Assembly: GCF_003265705.1 (NCBI RefSeq)
Contig: NW_020313056.1
Span: 8,564,188-8,628,187 of the forward strand
Origin: Callorhinus ursinus
Taxonomy: Eukaryota; Chordata; Mammalia; Carnivora; Otariidae
Reading direction: 5' to 3'
Length of the DNA: 64,000 nt
Shown here: positions 11,327 to 22,439 of the stretch, in pieces
Numbering within the stretch: the stretch's first letter is position 1
How the letters are laid out: each line of letters opens with the position of its first letter
The notes under the pieces: generated by a model
The model's database searches: none
What the model saw: the letters and a program-made list of their open reading frames with translations, nothing else
What the model was told of the DNA's origin: nothing
Program-made: the position numbers and the translations under genes

Positions 11327-12036
11327 CTGCCCCCACCCAGATGCCACAAACTCAAAACAGTGACTTACACGCAGGCCCAGGTCCCAGAGAGGCTGCCAGA
11401 TTCAGAATAGACGCCCCCCTCTCTCAGAGCCCCATTCCCGCCCCCGCATCTCCCACAGCCCCCACAGGCATCTGACACTTGCTGTCCTGCCCCCTTCCCT
11501 CCTAGAGGCCAAGAGCAAAAGGCCGAGGAGCCCAGGGGACCGGCAGTCACTGCCAAATTTGGACTCAGACCCACGGGTTTCTGCTTCCAGTGACTTCTTT
11601 AGAACACCTGAGGGGGTGCCCCTGACTCGCCTGGGCTCCTGGACACCGAGACTATCCTGGAAAGACCTTGTCACTCACCACCGGGGCCCCACAGGGCAAT
11701 TCAGGGACCCATGAACTTGGACTGGGGAAGAAAGGTACATCTTGATTTTCACTAACCTCCAACTGAAATTTGGCATTTCCTTTCCCTACGGGCAGACGTG
11801 GGAAATGAACCACAGCAGCTCTAGCTGGACTGGGGCTTTGTCAGTCAGAAATCACAGGCATTTCCACGAACCTTCACAGCCTCACAGAAATGAGTTTATT
11901 CTCTTCCCGACTTCAAAATTACCCTAGTTATTAGTTAGGCCTGCCGCCAGATCTTGTCATTAAATGCATTAACAAAGAAGCACAGCCGTGACTGTATCAA
12001 GCATTTCACTATTAAATATCTAAATAAACCTAACTC
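11325..12036. other. intergenic, nothing recognised
   Basis: Unique-looking sequence; the last 150 bp are AT-rich. No gene signal. Confidence 0.5.
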
Positions 12037-12053
12037 AATATAATTGGTTTTCT

Positions 12054-12239
12054 TTTTTTTTTTTTAAGATTTTATTTATTTATTCATGAGAGACAGACAG
12101 AGAGAGAGAGAGAGAGAGGCAGAGGGAGAAGCAGGCTCCCGAGGAGCAGGGAGCCTGACGTGGGACCCGATCCCAGGACCCTGGGATCATGGCCTGAGCC
12201 GAAGGCAGACGCTTAACCATCTGAGCCACCCAGGCGCCC
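12054..12239 (-). repeat. carnivore tRNA-Lys SINE
   Basis: Reverse full-length SINEC with a (GA)n segment. A perfect duplication of about 19 bp beginning 'aatataattggttttc' flanks it (12037-12055 and 12240-12258), indicating a fairly recent insertion. Confidence 0.96.
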
Positions 12240-12374
12240 AATATAATTGGTTTTCTTTTAATTCTATACACTTCATAAATTTAAATCTAGATTTATAAAC
12301 ATGAAAGGGGGTCCACAACACAAAAGCAAATTAGAGCCCCTGAACGAAACCCAGGTATTATATTATTTCACATT

Positions 12375-12500
12375 TTTACTATTATGTACCTTTTATAGGA
12401 CACAGTGAGGTTGGCTAGCTTGCCCAGGATCACACAGCTCCAAATGGCTAGGCTGGGCTTTGAACCCAGGAAGGTCGGCTTACCCTTGAGCTCCCCATTA
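12375..12500 (-). repeat. MIR SINE fragment
   Basis: Antisense MIR words 'cttgcccaggatcacacagc' and 'gctgggctttgaacccagga' lie in the expected order. Confidence 0.7.
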
Positions 12501-12935
12501 TCCTGCCTGTGGCCCGTGCCCCACCCCCAGGAAGAGAATCCCTGGGCGTAGGAGGCCCCACCATACCCACCACCCAGCAGGGCAACCCAAGGCAGATCCA
12601 CCCGGCTGCCCCAGCCAGAAGGGAGCCGAGCTGCATTTACAACGTGTGAGATTTCTCACCAGTGGCACTGACAGGCAGAGCCGACTCCCAGCTCCCAGGC
12701 CCGCCTGCCCTGCTGGGGCCGCCACAGCATGTTGAAAATGAGCTTCCCACTGCGGGAGCCCCGGGAGGAAGGAACAGCCAGTGGGTCCTAGAACTTGCTG
12801 CCCCTTTTTCCCCTAGTCACCTGATTTTCTGTCCGCCTGTCTGTAGCTCAGGGAACTGTCCCCCACGAGCCAGAAACAGCAGCAGCAGAAACAAAGGAGA
12901 GGCTTTCTTTGTCCCCCATTGGCTCTGTCCAGTCA
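12501..12935. other. intergenic, nothing recognised
   Basis: Unique GC-moderate sequence, including a short (CAG)4-like 'aacagcagcagcagaaac' at about 12875. No gene signal. Confidence 0.45.
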
Positions 12936-13225
12936 TTCATTCAACCCTCCGTCATTTATTGAGCACCTACTGTGTGCCAGGCTGGGTGCAGAGGCTACAG
13001 CTGTGAACAAAGTCCCATCCTCATCAAGCTCCCGGGCAAGCGGAGGATGCAGATGAAAAACATGAACAAGAAAGTATATAAATATAACGAAAGGAAATAA
13101 ATCAGGGCCAGGGCAAAGAGAAAGGCCCAGGCTGGGAGTGTGTTTAGATTGTGGTCTGGGAAGGAGGCGCTGACCTTGGAGTAGAGAGGCCTGGAAGAAG
13201 TCAGAGAAAGAGCTGCAGTGATACC
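12936..13225 (+). repeat. ancient interspersed repeat (L2-like end plus 'ggtctgggaagg' body)
   Basis: It begins 'cattcattcaaccctccg', continues 'gagcacctactgtgtgccag', 'tgtgaacaaagtcccatcct', and later 'gtctgggaaggaggcgctga'. This is the same old repeat family as at 14.7, 28.1 and 40.2 kb. Confidence 0.65.
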
Positions 13226-13900
13226 AGAGTGAAGAACAGTGTTGGGGTGCAGGGACGAGCCAATACAGGCTGCTGTCTGGACGCCTTGAGCCCGGCTTTC
13301 TGCCTTCTTTGCGTCTGAGTCCGAAGTGGGGCCTCCAGGAGCCCTCTCTCCATGTCCCCCAACCCCAGTCACCTGCCTTCCATTCATCCTCCCACTCCTC
13401 CCTCCCTCTCTCTCTTCCCAGCCCAAGGGTGCAGGGTGTTCATTATATCAGCTCCTGCGCACACTTGTTTTCCTCTTTCAAGGGAATCCCTCGGTCACCC
13501 CCACTGGGGCAAGCCCAGGAGTCCGGAGTCCGGAGTCCAGTGTTCTCCCCCAGCACATGGCACCGTGCCTGGCCCAGGCCCACTTCACAGATGAGCAAAC
13601 AAGGTCCCGCGACACCTTGGCTGACTTGGGCCCCCACCACGGCAGCGCCGGGGCTGGCCGCTCAGCCCGGTCCCTCTCCAGGTCCTGGCCCATCACCTTG
13701 ACCTCGTGGCCTTGTCTTCAGGGACCCTCCGGATTTCAAGTCTGACTCAGGCCTCACCACAGGCGGTGGCGATGGCCCGGAAATCCGAACCGGGCAGCCC
13801 TCTCCTGAATATACCTCGGGCCTCGACCTGCGGCTGATGAAATCGTCCCGTTACCAGTCTCCATACGTGACTAGCTTTGTCCAGGGCTTCCCACGTGCCG
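13226..13900. other. intergenic, approaching CpG island
   Basis: GC content rises toward the island. The segment 13515-13545 holds a tandem 'gtccggagtccggagtcc' triplication. No convincing coding frame or splice pattern. Confidence 0.45.
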
Positions 13901-14640
13901 GCCAGCACCGCGCAGGTCAGCTCATCCAATCCTCCCCCCACCCCACCCCGCCGGGGGTCGGGCCCATTTCCCCCGAGGGGGCAGCCGAGGCGCCGGGAGC
14001 GAGTCCGGGGCGCGCGGGGACGTGCCCAGCCGCGGGCGCCCCCTCCCCCTCGCCGCCCTTCGCCCCCTCCACCTGCCGGCCACGGTCGCGCGGTCCCGCG
14101 GGGCGGGGGGGGGGGGTCGGGAATGCGCGAGGGGGGGGCGCCCGCCGGGCCGGCTCACGTTTCCGGTCGGGCCCGCAGGCGCCCCCCCCGCCTCCCCCTC
14201 CCCCGGTACCCTGGCCGCCGCCGCCGGCGGCGGCCCCCTCATTAAGGCGCCTTGCCTTCCACCTCCGAATTTTCCACGCAGGGTTAGCCTGGCGACGCGC
14301 TGTCTGCGGGCCCCATAAAGGCCGCCGTGTGCTGCATTCGTCTCGCTGGGGGCCGGCGGGGAGGGGGCCGCGGCCTGGAGGGGCGCCCGCCTGCGAGGCC
14401 GAGGGCGGGGCGGCCTGGCCCGCTGGGCGCAGAGAGGGCCCCCCTCCAGGGCCGCGGCCCAGAGTTCCACCTTCGTAAACACGCACTTGAAAACACACAG
14501 CGAAGCCGCCGGCCGGCAGCGTCGGGCCCTCCCGAAAAGTGCCGGGGGAGCCGCAGAAGCCGCGCGCCCCAGGACACCCTCCCAGCAAACTCGAGGGGGA
14601 AAGACTTCGAAACCCGAACCCGCTTGGCGAGAGAAAACCA
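13900..14640. promoter_or_regulatory. orphan CpG island
   Basis: About 740 bp of very GC-rich sequence with CpG at high density, far above its surroundings, and free of SINE, L2 or MIR sequence. It contains poly-G runs (about 14101-14115 and 14131-14138), a short AT-containing block (14236-14340) with 'ccccataaaggccgcc' and 'cattaaggcgcc', and several long open frames on both strands that follow from GC composition. No known gene start is expected at this distance from SNAI1. Unmethylated islands usually mark promoters or poised enhancers. I cannot tell which, or on which strand. Confidence 0.7.
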
Positions 14641-14714
14641 AGCTGGGGAGTTGGAGTAACTGTCCACGATCACACAGGGAGGGGGTGGCCTCATTGTGAG
14701 GCATCTGAACGGAG

Positions 14715-15015
14715 CTTCTCTGTGGAGCACCTACTAGGTGCCGGGCGCTGGCCTGGAGATTGTGATGTGGCGGTGACGGAACACAAAAGTCCCCGCCCTC
14801 CTGTGGCTGGCGGTCCAGCGGGGGAGCCAGACACTGGCAAATAAACACCTAACCCAAAGTGTCAGGTAGTGGTGAGTGCTGGGGGGGGGGTATCAAGAGG
14901 GAAGGGGGGGGGGGCGTGAAAGTGGGGAGGGGACAGGACATGGTCATAGGATGGTCAGAAAAGGTCTCTGCAGGTTGGAGTCATGCGGGCATCTAAAGGA
15001 AGGGTGTTGGGAGGG
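14715..15015 (+). repeat. ancient interspersed repeat, left part
   Basis: It starts 'gtggagcacctactaggtgc' and runs through 'aataaacacctaacccaaag' and 'tggtcagaaaaggtctctgc'. It continues at 15229-15290 ('agtgttccaggtggcctgtg', 'caaaggccctgaggcaggag') on the other side of a SINE. Two poly-G stretches occur at 14881-14914. Confidence 0.7.
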
Positions 15016-15228
15016 GGTGGCCCTGGGTGGCTCAGTCACTTAAGCATCTGACTCTTGGTTTCAGCTCAGGTCGTGGGCTTGGGGTTGTGACACTGAACCC
15101 CATGGAGCTCTGCGCCCAGAGGGAGTCGCTTGAGATTCTCTCTCCCTCCCTCTCCCTGCCCTTCCCCCACTCTCTGTCTCTCTAAAATAAATAAATAAAT
15201 AAATAAATAAATCCGAAATAAATAAATA
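15016..15228 (+). repeat. older carnivore SINE inserted in an ancient repeat
   Basis: Forward SINE with a diverged head ('ccctgggtggctcagtcact'), 'actcttggtttcagctcagg' typical of an older SINEC subfamily, and an (AAAT)n tail. It interrupts the older repeat that flanks it on both sides. Confidence 0.9.
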
Positions 15229-15354
15229 AAGAGTGTTCCAGGTGGCCTGTGCAAAGGCCCTGAGGCAGGAGCCTGCTTAGTCAGCATTTGTTAATCATTT
15301 ACTAGAGTTCTCGCTCATGCCTTCTTCTTCTCCCATTCTTTCCTCCACTCTGCC

Positions 15355-15520
15355 AGTCTAGGAATCTGTCTACTTTCCCCCTCTCCTGCTGAGGACATTG
15401 AGGCTCAGAGAGGTTAAGAGGCCTACTGAGGTCCCTCAGCAAGTGGTAGTCAAGCTGGGATTTGAACCAGTCTCTTGCACTCATGATGATGGGGTCCACT
15501 GATGTGACGGGGTCAAGCCC
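15355..15520 (-). repeat. MIR SINE
   Basis: Antisense MIR: 'gaggctcagagaggttaaga', 'gtcaagctgggatttgaacc', ending in the antisense head. Confidence 0.75.
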
Positions 15521-16200
15521 AGGTCTGAATCCCTGTCTTTTAGGACAGGGACTGGCCAGGGCAGCAGGGGAGGGACAGAGGGAGGAAGAATTTCAGGTTT
15601 GCCCATCCTGCACTGAGTAGTGGTGCGATTCCTCATGGTGGCCCATTTCTATGTGACGATGCTCACAACAAAAGTCATACCTAGATCCTCTCAGAGGAGG
15701 GCAGCGTCTGGACCAGTTTGCGCCGCCTGCACACGGTGCTTACAGCTTCTGTGACACAGAAGGAAGTCCAGAGGACAGAAGGACACAACACCTGGTAAGG
15801 GAAACTGTCTGCCCTGCTCTGTGTATTTCTGCATTTGTTTCAAGGACACTCTTCCCCACCTCGCTTACGCACGCTACGGTACCCTCCATTTCTGCAGCCA
15901 GAGACGGGTAGGGTGTCCTGGGAGCTGGAGGCTTCTCAGACACGGCTCATCTGAGGAGAGTGGGGTCCCGTCTGGCTCTTCCATGCAGGGCCCCCCCAGC
16001 CCGGACTCCCCCACCACCTGCCGGCCTCATGCAACTTCTTTGCTCTCTGCGCCAGACATCTCAGAACCCAGAGGCAGCTGCAGGGACCCCAGTCTGTGTC
16101 ACATTGTCCCCAGGTGACACCAGCTTCGTCCCACTGTCCTCTCCACCATGCAGCCTTACATTCCCCTGTCCATGCCAGACCCGACCGTCGACAGTGGCTG
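15521..16200. other. intergenic, nothing recognised
   Basis: Unique-looking sequence with no repeat or gene that I can recognise. Confidence 0.45.
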
Positions 16201-17345
16201 AGTCCCTTTGCTCCAGCCAGCTTCCCCTGGGCGGGCCTCAGCGTCCCTGAGCTACCAGCCATGGACCATGTGGTTGTCCTCCTGCCGCCCGCAGGCCACC
16301 CCCAGCGCTCAGAGAACAAACTACACACCCCCCCCCCCCGCGCCCTGTGTCACCCAGCTGCTCTCCTGCCGTGCCCGCCTTTCTTGTGACAGTCAGCCTG
16401 TCACCCACGGGAAACCCCTCCTAACCCACCGACCTCCCCGGCTTCCTCCCCAGGGTCTGCCATGTCCTCACCTGCAGTCCTCCCACAACCTCCCCGGCAC
16501 CCAGCCGCTCTCCGTGCTCCCAGCTTTCTCAGTTTCACACCACCTCTCACCTCCCAGTGTCGCTAGGGTTTAAACCACCTTTCCCTCCTCGTCTGGTTTC
16601 CCACTGTCTCCCGCTGCCCCTCTTCTGCACCGGCCCTCGCCCTGCCTCGACCTCCCTCTGCCATCACACTGCTGCTTCGGGCCTTCCCCCGCTGAGGCCA
16701 GGCTTCCCTCTGCGCCTTCCTGGGGAACGTGCGCCCCTCTCCGTCCCCCTTCCCCTGCCTCCCTCCTTCCCCCCTTGTCTGCATCTCCTCTCCCACCCTT
16801 CCTGCTGGTGCCACGTCTCCCTGAACACCTGTCTCTGTTACTCCCTGAGTCCCCCACCTAGTTCCTTCCATGTTCTTATTCCCTCCCTCCCCCCAGACCC
16901 TAATCCGGCCCCAGACCCACATACATCTTTATGCCCACTTATCGTCCGCATTTATGTTCCCCCGGGCCCCCCACCCACCTGTCCTTGACCTTTGTCCAGC
17001 CTTGCCCTGACATCATCTCTGCACCTGGCTCCCTTCGCCAGGAGCTCCGGCCCCCTTGTGAGCCGGTCATCCCCTCTGTTTCAACCCTGCAGGGTCTTCC
17101 CCACTTTGTGCTGAGACCCCTACGGATTCCACGTCTTCTGTCACCACCCCTTCTGCTCTCTGTCCCTGGGTTTGTCCACACAAACTATCAACCCCCTCCC
17201 CCGCATGTCCCCTGTGTCTGTGCACCCCGCCCACCTGCTCTGTGAGTTCTGCTGGACCCTCCCACCCCGCCTCTCGGCCCTGGCCCCACCCCCTCTTCCG
17301 CCCTGCGTCTCACCGGCCACCCGTCCTCCCCTGTGTATACATTTT
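16200..17345. repeat. pyrimidine-rich (C+T) kilobase
   Basis: The + strand is strongly enriched for C and T for more than 1 kb, with runs such as 'cctgcctccctccttccccc' and a C13-like run near 16328. Proline/serine-rich frames on + and Gly/Arg-rich frames on - result from this bias. The tract may be a degraded tandem array, but I cannot define a unit. Confidence 0.6.
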
Positions 17346-17497
17346 GCTAACATTCTCAGGGTTAAATCTGTTTTCTGGACGTGGACTGAGGGATGAATAT
17401 GGGAGAGAAGGAGGATGTAAGATTCTATCAGACATTTGAAATGATCGGTCCATTTTATTATTACCCTGATTAGTCATCAGTTTAAAGTGTGAGCTCA

Positions 17498-17657
17498 GGG
17501 GCGCCTGAGTGGCTCAGTCCGTTAAGCGTCTGCCTTCGGCTCAGGTCATGATCTCAAGGTCCTGGGACTGAGCCCCACATCGGGCTCCCTGCTCCGCGGA
17601 GAGCCTGCTTCTCCCTCCCCCTCTGTCCCTCCCTCTCCCCTTCCCCCTGCTTGTGTG

Positions 17658-17690
<33 letters not shown>

Positions 17691-17711
17691 AAAGAAATAA
17701 ATTATTAAAAT
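17498..17711 (+). repeat. carnivore tRNA-Lys SINE, tail disrupted by a second SINE
   Basis: Forward SINEC ('ggcgcctgagtggctcag' head, CT-repeat, 'aagaaataaattattaaaatc' tail). An opposite-strand SINE begins in its A-tail, and a remnant of the tail ('agataaaatctaaaaaaaaa') reappears at 17932-17952. Confidence 0.93.
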
Positions 17712-17930
17712 CTTTTTTTTTTTTAAGATTGTATTTATTTATTTGACAGAGCAAGAGAGGAAGATAGCACGAGCAGGGGAAGGAGCAGAGGGAGAGGGAG
17801 ACTTCTCTCTCTGGAGAAGCAGACTTCCTGCTGAGCAGGGAACCTGATGCGGGACTCGATTCCGGGACTCCAGGATCATGACCTGAGCTGAAGGCAGGCG
17901 CTTAACCAACTGAGCCACCCAGGCGCCCCA
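17712..17930 (-). repeat. carnivore tRNA-Lys SINE nested in the tail of another
   Basis: Reverse SINEC ending 'gagccacccaggcgcccc'. It forms a tail-to-tail inverted pair with 17498-17711 and also carries a small internal duplication ('gagacttctctctctggaga'). Confidence 0.93.
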
Positions 17931-17955
17931 ATAGATAAAATCTAAAAAAAAAGAA

Positions 17956-18540
17956 AGTATGTACCTAAGACTCCCTCATGATGTCCATTGTTCTAAAGTT
18001 TGATTGGTGGGCACACAAAGGACATGTAGGTTCCTCATTTTCTCCAAATCTTCATTCATTTTCTGAATAGGCCCAAGGAAGAATTTTTCCTAAAAGTCTC
18101 AGGGACCTCAAGGAAATGAAACAACTGAAAAATACTACATTCTTAAAGCTTATATTCTTAATATGAACTTTATTATTTGTTATGAAAGCTGGCAAACCAT
18201 ATAATGATACAAGTATTAGAATTAATTCTACTGCTCTGCTACTCATTATCTTTTAATTATTTGGAAACATTTGCTCCAGAAAATAAACTCTGAGTTTCAT
18301 CCAAAGTTATTGCTTTTGTATTAACCATCAATTTATTTTCTTAGATTTTATTTATTTGAACCTTCTTGTTTTTATACACTTGGCCATGGTCACAATAATT
18401 AAAATAGGACCATATTCAATTCCTTTATAATAAATATACATTTATATTTCAAGTGACAGATGGGATTTCAACCAAGAGCCCACAAGAAGCTATTCGACTA
18501 GTCAACGGTCAACCAGGATTTTGCCTGTATTTGATGATGA
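17956..18540. other. AT-rich intergenic sequence
   Basis: AT-rich stretch with no gene and no repeat that I can name. Confidence 0.45.
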
Positions 18541-18548
18541 CTTAAAAA

Positions 18549-18744
18549 AATTTTTTTCTTTAAGATTTTATTTATTTGGGAGAGAGAGAGAAAGAGAGAT
18601 CACACACATGGGGGTAGGGGCAGAGGGAGAGGGAGAATCTCAGCACGGAGACTGATGTGGGGCTCGATCTCACAACCCTGAGATCATGACCTGAGCCAAA
18701 ATCAAGAGCCAGATGCTTAACTGACTGAGCCACCCAGGCACCCC
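18549..18744 (-). repeat. older carnivore tRNA-Lys SINE
   Basis: Reverse SINE of an older subfamily ('agccaaaatcaagagccaga' in place of the younger 'gccgaaggcag'). Flanks share 'gatgatg(a/g)ctt', an imperfect duplication. Confidence 0.92.
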
Positions 18745-19890
18745 CGATGATGGCTTTTAGAAGCAATCAGTAATGTGAAAACAGGCTTGGTTCATGTCAC
18801 TGTCACTGACCTATCCCCGGCGGTGACCTGCCATTGTCACTATCACTGATGAGATGACAAATGTTCACATATTCACCGGTTAGGCCAAGTGTGGGAAGGA
18901 CAAAAATAATTAAAATAATTCTTAAATTCTTAAAATATTTTTCATCCTTACTTTACCAGATGGATACAGGTATAGCTCTCAGTGTTCTTGTTTCCATTTG
19001 GGTTATTTTAAGCAAGACTCGGTCGCACCTAACTTTGATCATCAGCCCCCTCCCTTTCATTAGTATTTTGGGTCCCAGGTGTCACCCCCTCTTGTGCCTC
19101 CTCAGCCCCCAGACAGCTGTGGAGAAGACATGGTGTTTCCCTTGCACGATGTCACAGGCCAGGCTCAGGTGTGGGTCCTGGAGGAGGGACGTAAGGCCAT
19201 GAAGGACCCTGGTTCCTCCTCTGTTGAATGTGGTCATTAGCTCTGATCACTGAGAGTTGCTATGAGGATGAAGTAAGCGGATCCATGGGAGGGGATGGTG
19301 ATGCTGGTACAGGGGCCTTTATCCCCCCATCTGTTCAGACACAGACCTGCTCTCTCAACACCTCCAGCCACAACCAACCAAAAATCTGATATCCCATTAA
19401 ACGTGTTTGACTTTCATTAAAAAAAAAAAAAAGACAATACCTGTTTTTGCAGCCTCTGTGCCCAGCGCTTTATGCACATTGTGTATTCACCCCTCATCGG
19501 CCACTCTACAGACAGACGGACAGACGGGGAGACGTGGCAGAAGGCCCTGGCCTGGGGTCCTGCAGCCAGGGAGCGGCAGAGCTGAGTTTTGAACCTTACA
19601 CTTGCACTGGAAACCATGTGCAGACAACCACAGGGATGAAAATGAGAATAACAGCATTTCTTGCACATGGTATGTGAAGACTCTCTTCAGCCCAGGAGAG
19701 GCTACTTAGCAGTCCCCACTAGAGGGGAGAGAAAGTGAGGCCCCGCTGTCAAGGGCAGGGGTAGAATTTCTCCATGGCTAGACTTTCTAATGACCCTCTC
19801 TCCACGCCCCCCACTGCAGCCCCCTGAGCTAGGACAGGCAAGGTCTGTGGCCAAAAGTGACAATTAGAAGAAACACGAAGCTCTCTAAAA
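18745..19890. other. intergenic, no gene recognised
   Basis: Mixed unique sequence. A short A-run lies near 19419 and an antisense MIR-like block near 19460-19610 ('agctgagttttgaacc'). No coding evidence. Confidence 0.45.
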
Positions 19891-19903
19891 CATCACTAAG
19901 ACC

Positions 19904-20094
19904 GGGGCGCCTGGGTGGCTCAGTCGTTAAGCGTCTGCCTTTGGCTCAGGTCACGATTCCTGGGATGGAGCCCTGTGTAGGGCTCCCTGCTCCACGGGAA
20001 ACCTGCTTGTCCCTTTCCCTCTCCCACTCCTCCTACTTGTGTTCCCTCTCTCGTTGTGTCTCTGTCAAATAAATAAATAAATTCTTAAAAAAAA
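19904..20094 (+). repeat. carnivore tRNA-Lys SINE
   Basis: Forward SINEC with the 'cactcctcctacttgtgttc' variant body. Perfect 12-bp duplication 'atcactaagacc' at 19892-19903 and 20095-20106. It landed in or beside an old L1 3' fragment. Confidence 0.96.
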
Positions 20095-20677
20095 ATCACT
20101 AAGACCATTGATGAGCCCAGTGAGAAGTGGGCAAAGGATATGATCAGAAAAGAAATCCCCACAGACCAGGGAGAAAGTATCTGCAAAACACGTATCTGAT
20201 TAAAAAAAAAAAAATCATATCCAGAATATATAAAGAACTCCCCACCCCCAAAAAGAAGTAATTAAGAAATGGACAAAAGATTTAAATATTATGTGTCTTC
20301 ACTAAAATATACGGATTGTAAATAAGCACGTGGAAGGGTGTTCAGTATCGTTAGTCATTAGGAAAATGCAAATTAAAACCAGAGTGAGACAGCCCAGAAC
20401 ACTCAATAAGACGGCTAAAATCTAAAAGACTGACCATACCCAGTGTGGGCGAGAGAGAATGTGGAGGAACTGGAGCTCTTGTGCGGGCACTGCTGGCCCA
20501 AAAGCAAAATGGTGCAGTGGCTTTGGAAAACGGTTTGATGCTTTCTGAAGAAGTTAAGCAATTTCTTATCATACAGTCTAGCAGTTGCATTCCTGTACAC
20601 TGACCCAAGAGAAATGAAACCCTATGCCCACACAAAGACTCGTCCACGGAGGCTTACAGCAGTTTTATTTGTAATCG

Positions 20678-20790
20678 CCCCAAACAGGAAACGATCCCCA
20701 CGTCCATCCAAACAGGAAACGATCCCNNNNNNNNNNATCCCCACGTCCATCCAAACAGGAAACGATCCCCACGTCCATCCAAAGGGGAAT
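20678..20790 (+). repeat. 28-bp minisatellite spanning the assembly gap
   Basis: Units starting 'caaacaggaaacgatcccca' recur every 28 bp at about 20681, 20709, 20752 and (diverged) 20780. The 43-bp spacing across the gap is not a multiple of 28, so the true copy number is unknown. Confidence 0.9.
20727..20736. other. assembly gap (10 N)
   Basis: Ten N inside the 28-bp tandem array. The size is probably a placeholder, since flanking repeat phase does not fit a 10-bp gap. Confidence 0.99.
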
Positions 20791-21217
20791 GTCCATCCCC
20801 ATATCCCTACACTGGCACCATCCCCCCCATGGAATGCCACCCAGCAATAACAAGTAATAACTGTTGATACCTGCGGCGACATCGGTGAACCTCAGAGTCA
20901 TTACGCTGAGTGAAAGAAGCCAGACCGGAAAAAGAGAACAGACCATATGATTCCATTTCTATAATTTCTAGAAGAGGCAAACTAAACTAATCGATAGTGA
21001 CAGAAAGCAAATCATTGGTTGCCTGGGGATGGGGGTAGTGGGAAGAAGGGAGGGAGGGAAGGCATAAGGAGACTTTTGGGGGTGACGGATATGTACACCG
21101 TCATAATTGTGCGAGTTTGTGGAGATATGTGCCAAAACTTATCAAATTTTGACCCTTATATATATATATATGCACTTTATTGTATTATATCTGGAGGAAG
21201 CGGTTAAACACAGGCAC

Positions 21218-21690
21218 ACTCATGATGAGATACCACTTCTCACCTATTAGAATGGCTAAAATAAAAACAAAACCAAAAACTGAGAATACCAAGTGCTGAC
21301 AAAGATGTGGAGCAATAGGAACTCCCTCATACATTTCCGGTGGGAGGACAAAGTGGCACAGAGCTCAGGAAATCAGCTTGGCCGGTTTGTTTTTTTTTTT
21401 TATCAAGTCAGACACATACTTATGCCACAACCCAACAATCCCATCTTAGGTATTTACCCCCAAAAGAAATGAAAATTTACGTTCACATAAAAATCTCCAC
21501 ATGAATGCTGATAGCAGCTTTATTCATAATTGCAAAAAAAAAAAACTGAAAAAACTCCAGTGTCCATCCACTGCCAAATGAACAAACACACCGTGAAATA
21601 TGCAAACAGTGGAATACTTCATCAGCGCTAAAAAGGAACACATCATGGATACCCTCAACAATGGGGACGCATCCCACAGATAAAAGAAGT
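21218..21690 (+). repeat. old L1 3' fragment
   Basis: ORF2-tail words: 'gatgagataccacttctcac', 'attagaatggctaaaataaa', 'caacccaacaatcccatctt', 'cagtgtccatccactgccaa'. Broken frames, with homopolymer runs at 21390 and 21534. Confidence 0.85.
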
Positions 21691-22084
21691 TGGTTTCTGA
21701 GGGACTGGAATGTTCTGTTTCTTGTTTACTGATCCGCGTGCTAGTCCCACAGGTGGATTCATTTTGAAAAAAAGGCATTGAGCTGAACACTTCAGATGCA
21801 TGTATCTCTGTACAATTGTTAATACTTTCATTAACACTTTTAAAATAGTAACAATCCTGGGAGTTTGGAAAGAAAAGTGTGACAAGTCAGTCTGCCTCCT
21901 GCCCAGCCTCCAGTCTCTTCCAGAGAGGACACCAGACACAGATGCTGACACATGTCTGTATTTGGTCCTGAGATGTTCTAGAAAGGCCTCTACAGAGAGG
22001 AATTCTTCCCTGCCCCTTGGGTCCTTACTTTTTGTTTTTCTAAAAAGCCTTTTTGAGGACAAAAGGTTGGATGAAGACTATGCA

Positions 22085-22250
22085 GCCAGGCAGGTGTAGA
22101 TTCGAATCCCTGCTCTGCTGTTATCAGCTGGGGGTCACCTTGGGTAAATGGCACCTCCCTCTGGGACTTGAGTCTCCTCCTCTGTAAAATGGGGACGTGA
22201 TAGTAAGAGGGTATGCATTTCCCAGAGGACTGGCCGTTGTGATGAGCTTC
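22085..22250 (+). repeat. MIR SINE
   Basis: 'tagattcgaatccctgctct', 'gtcaccttgggtaaatggca' and 'ctgtaaaatggggacgtgat' follow the MIR consensus. Confidence 0.8.
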
Positions 22251-22439
22251 ATTCCTGGGCTCCAGAACCGGTTGCTCTACCTCAGTCAAGATCCCAGAGA
22301 GCCTCTGCGCCCCCCCGAGGCCTGGGAGAAGAGGGGGAAGAGTGAGTGAGAGAACTCAGCCCTCCCTCCCTCCCAACTCCTCTATGGCTCCCTAGTACTG
22401 TATTCTCCACCAAGGTCATCCACAGCCTTCTTTAACTCA

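Larger units (their letters stand above)
20107..21205 (+). repeat. old L1 3' fragment carrying a minisatellite
   Basis: L1-like words in order: 'gtgggcaaaggatatgatca', 'aggaaaatgcaaattaaaac', 'gttgcattcctgtacactga', 'gtgaaagaagccagaccgga', 'tatgattccatttctataat', then '(ta)n'. Frames are dead. The ORF2 tail is expanded near 20680-20790 by a 28-bp tandem repeat. Confidence 0.8.

Noticed and set aside
10562..11363. Frames with Cys-Val or His-Thr repeats.
   Set aside because: Read-through of CA microsatellites.
13837..14848. Open frames of 213-308 residues on both strands at 13.9-14.8 kb.
   Set aside because: GC-driven; simultaneous long frames on both strands, Pro/Gly/Arg-rich, no splice pattern or homology. 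The island may start a transcript, but these frames are not evidence for a protein.
20678..20790. Regularly spaced 28-bp repeats resembling a CRISPR array.
   Set aside because: Units are contiguous without unique spacers and lie inside an L1 in a vertebrate genome; a minisatellite.
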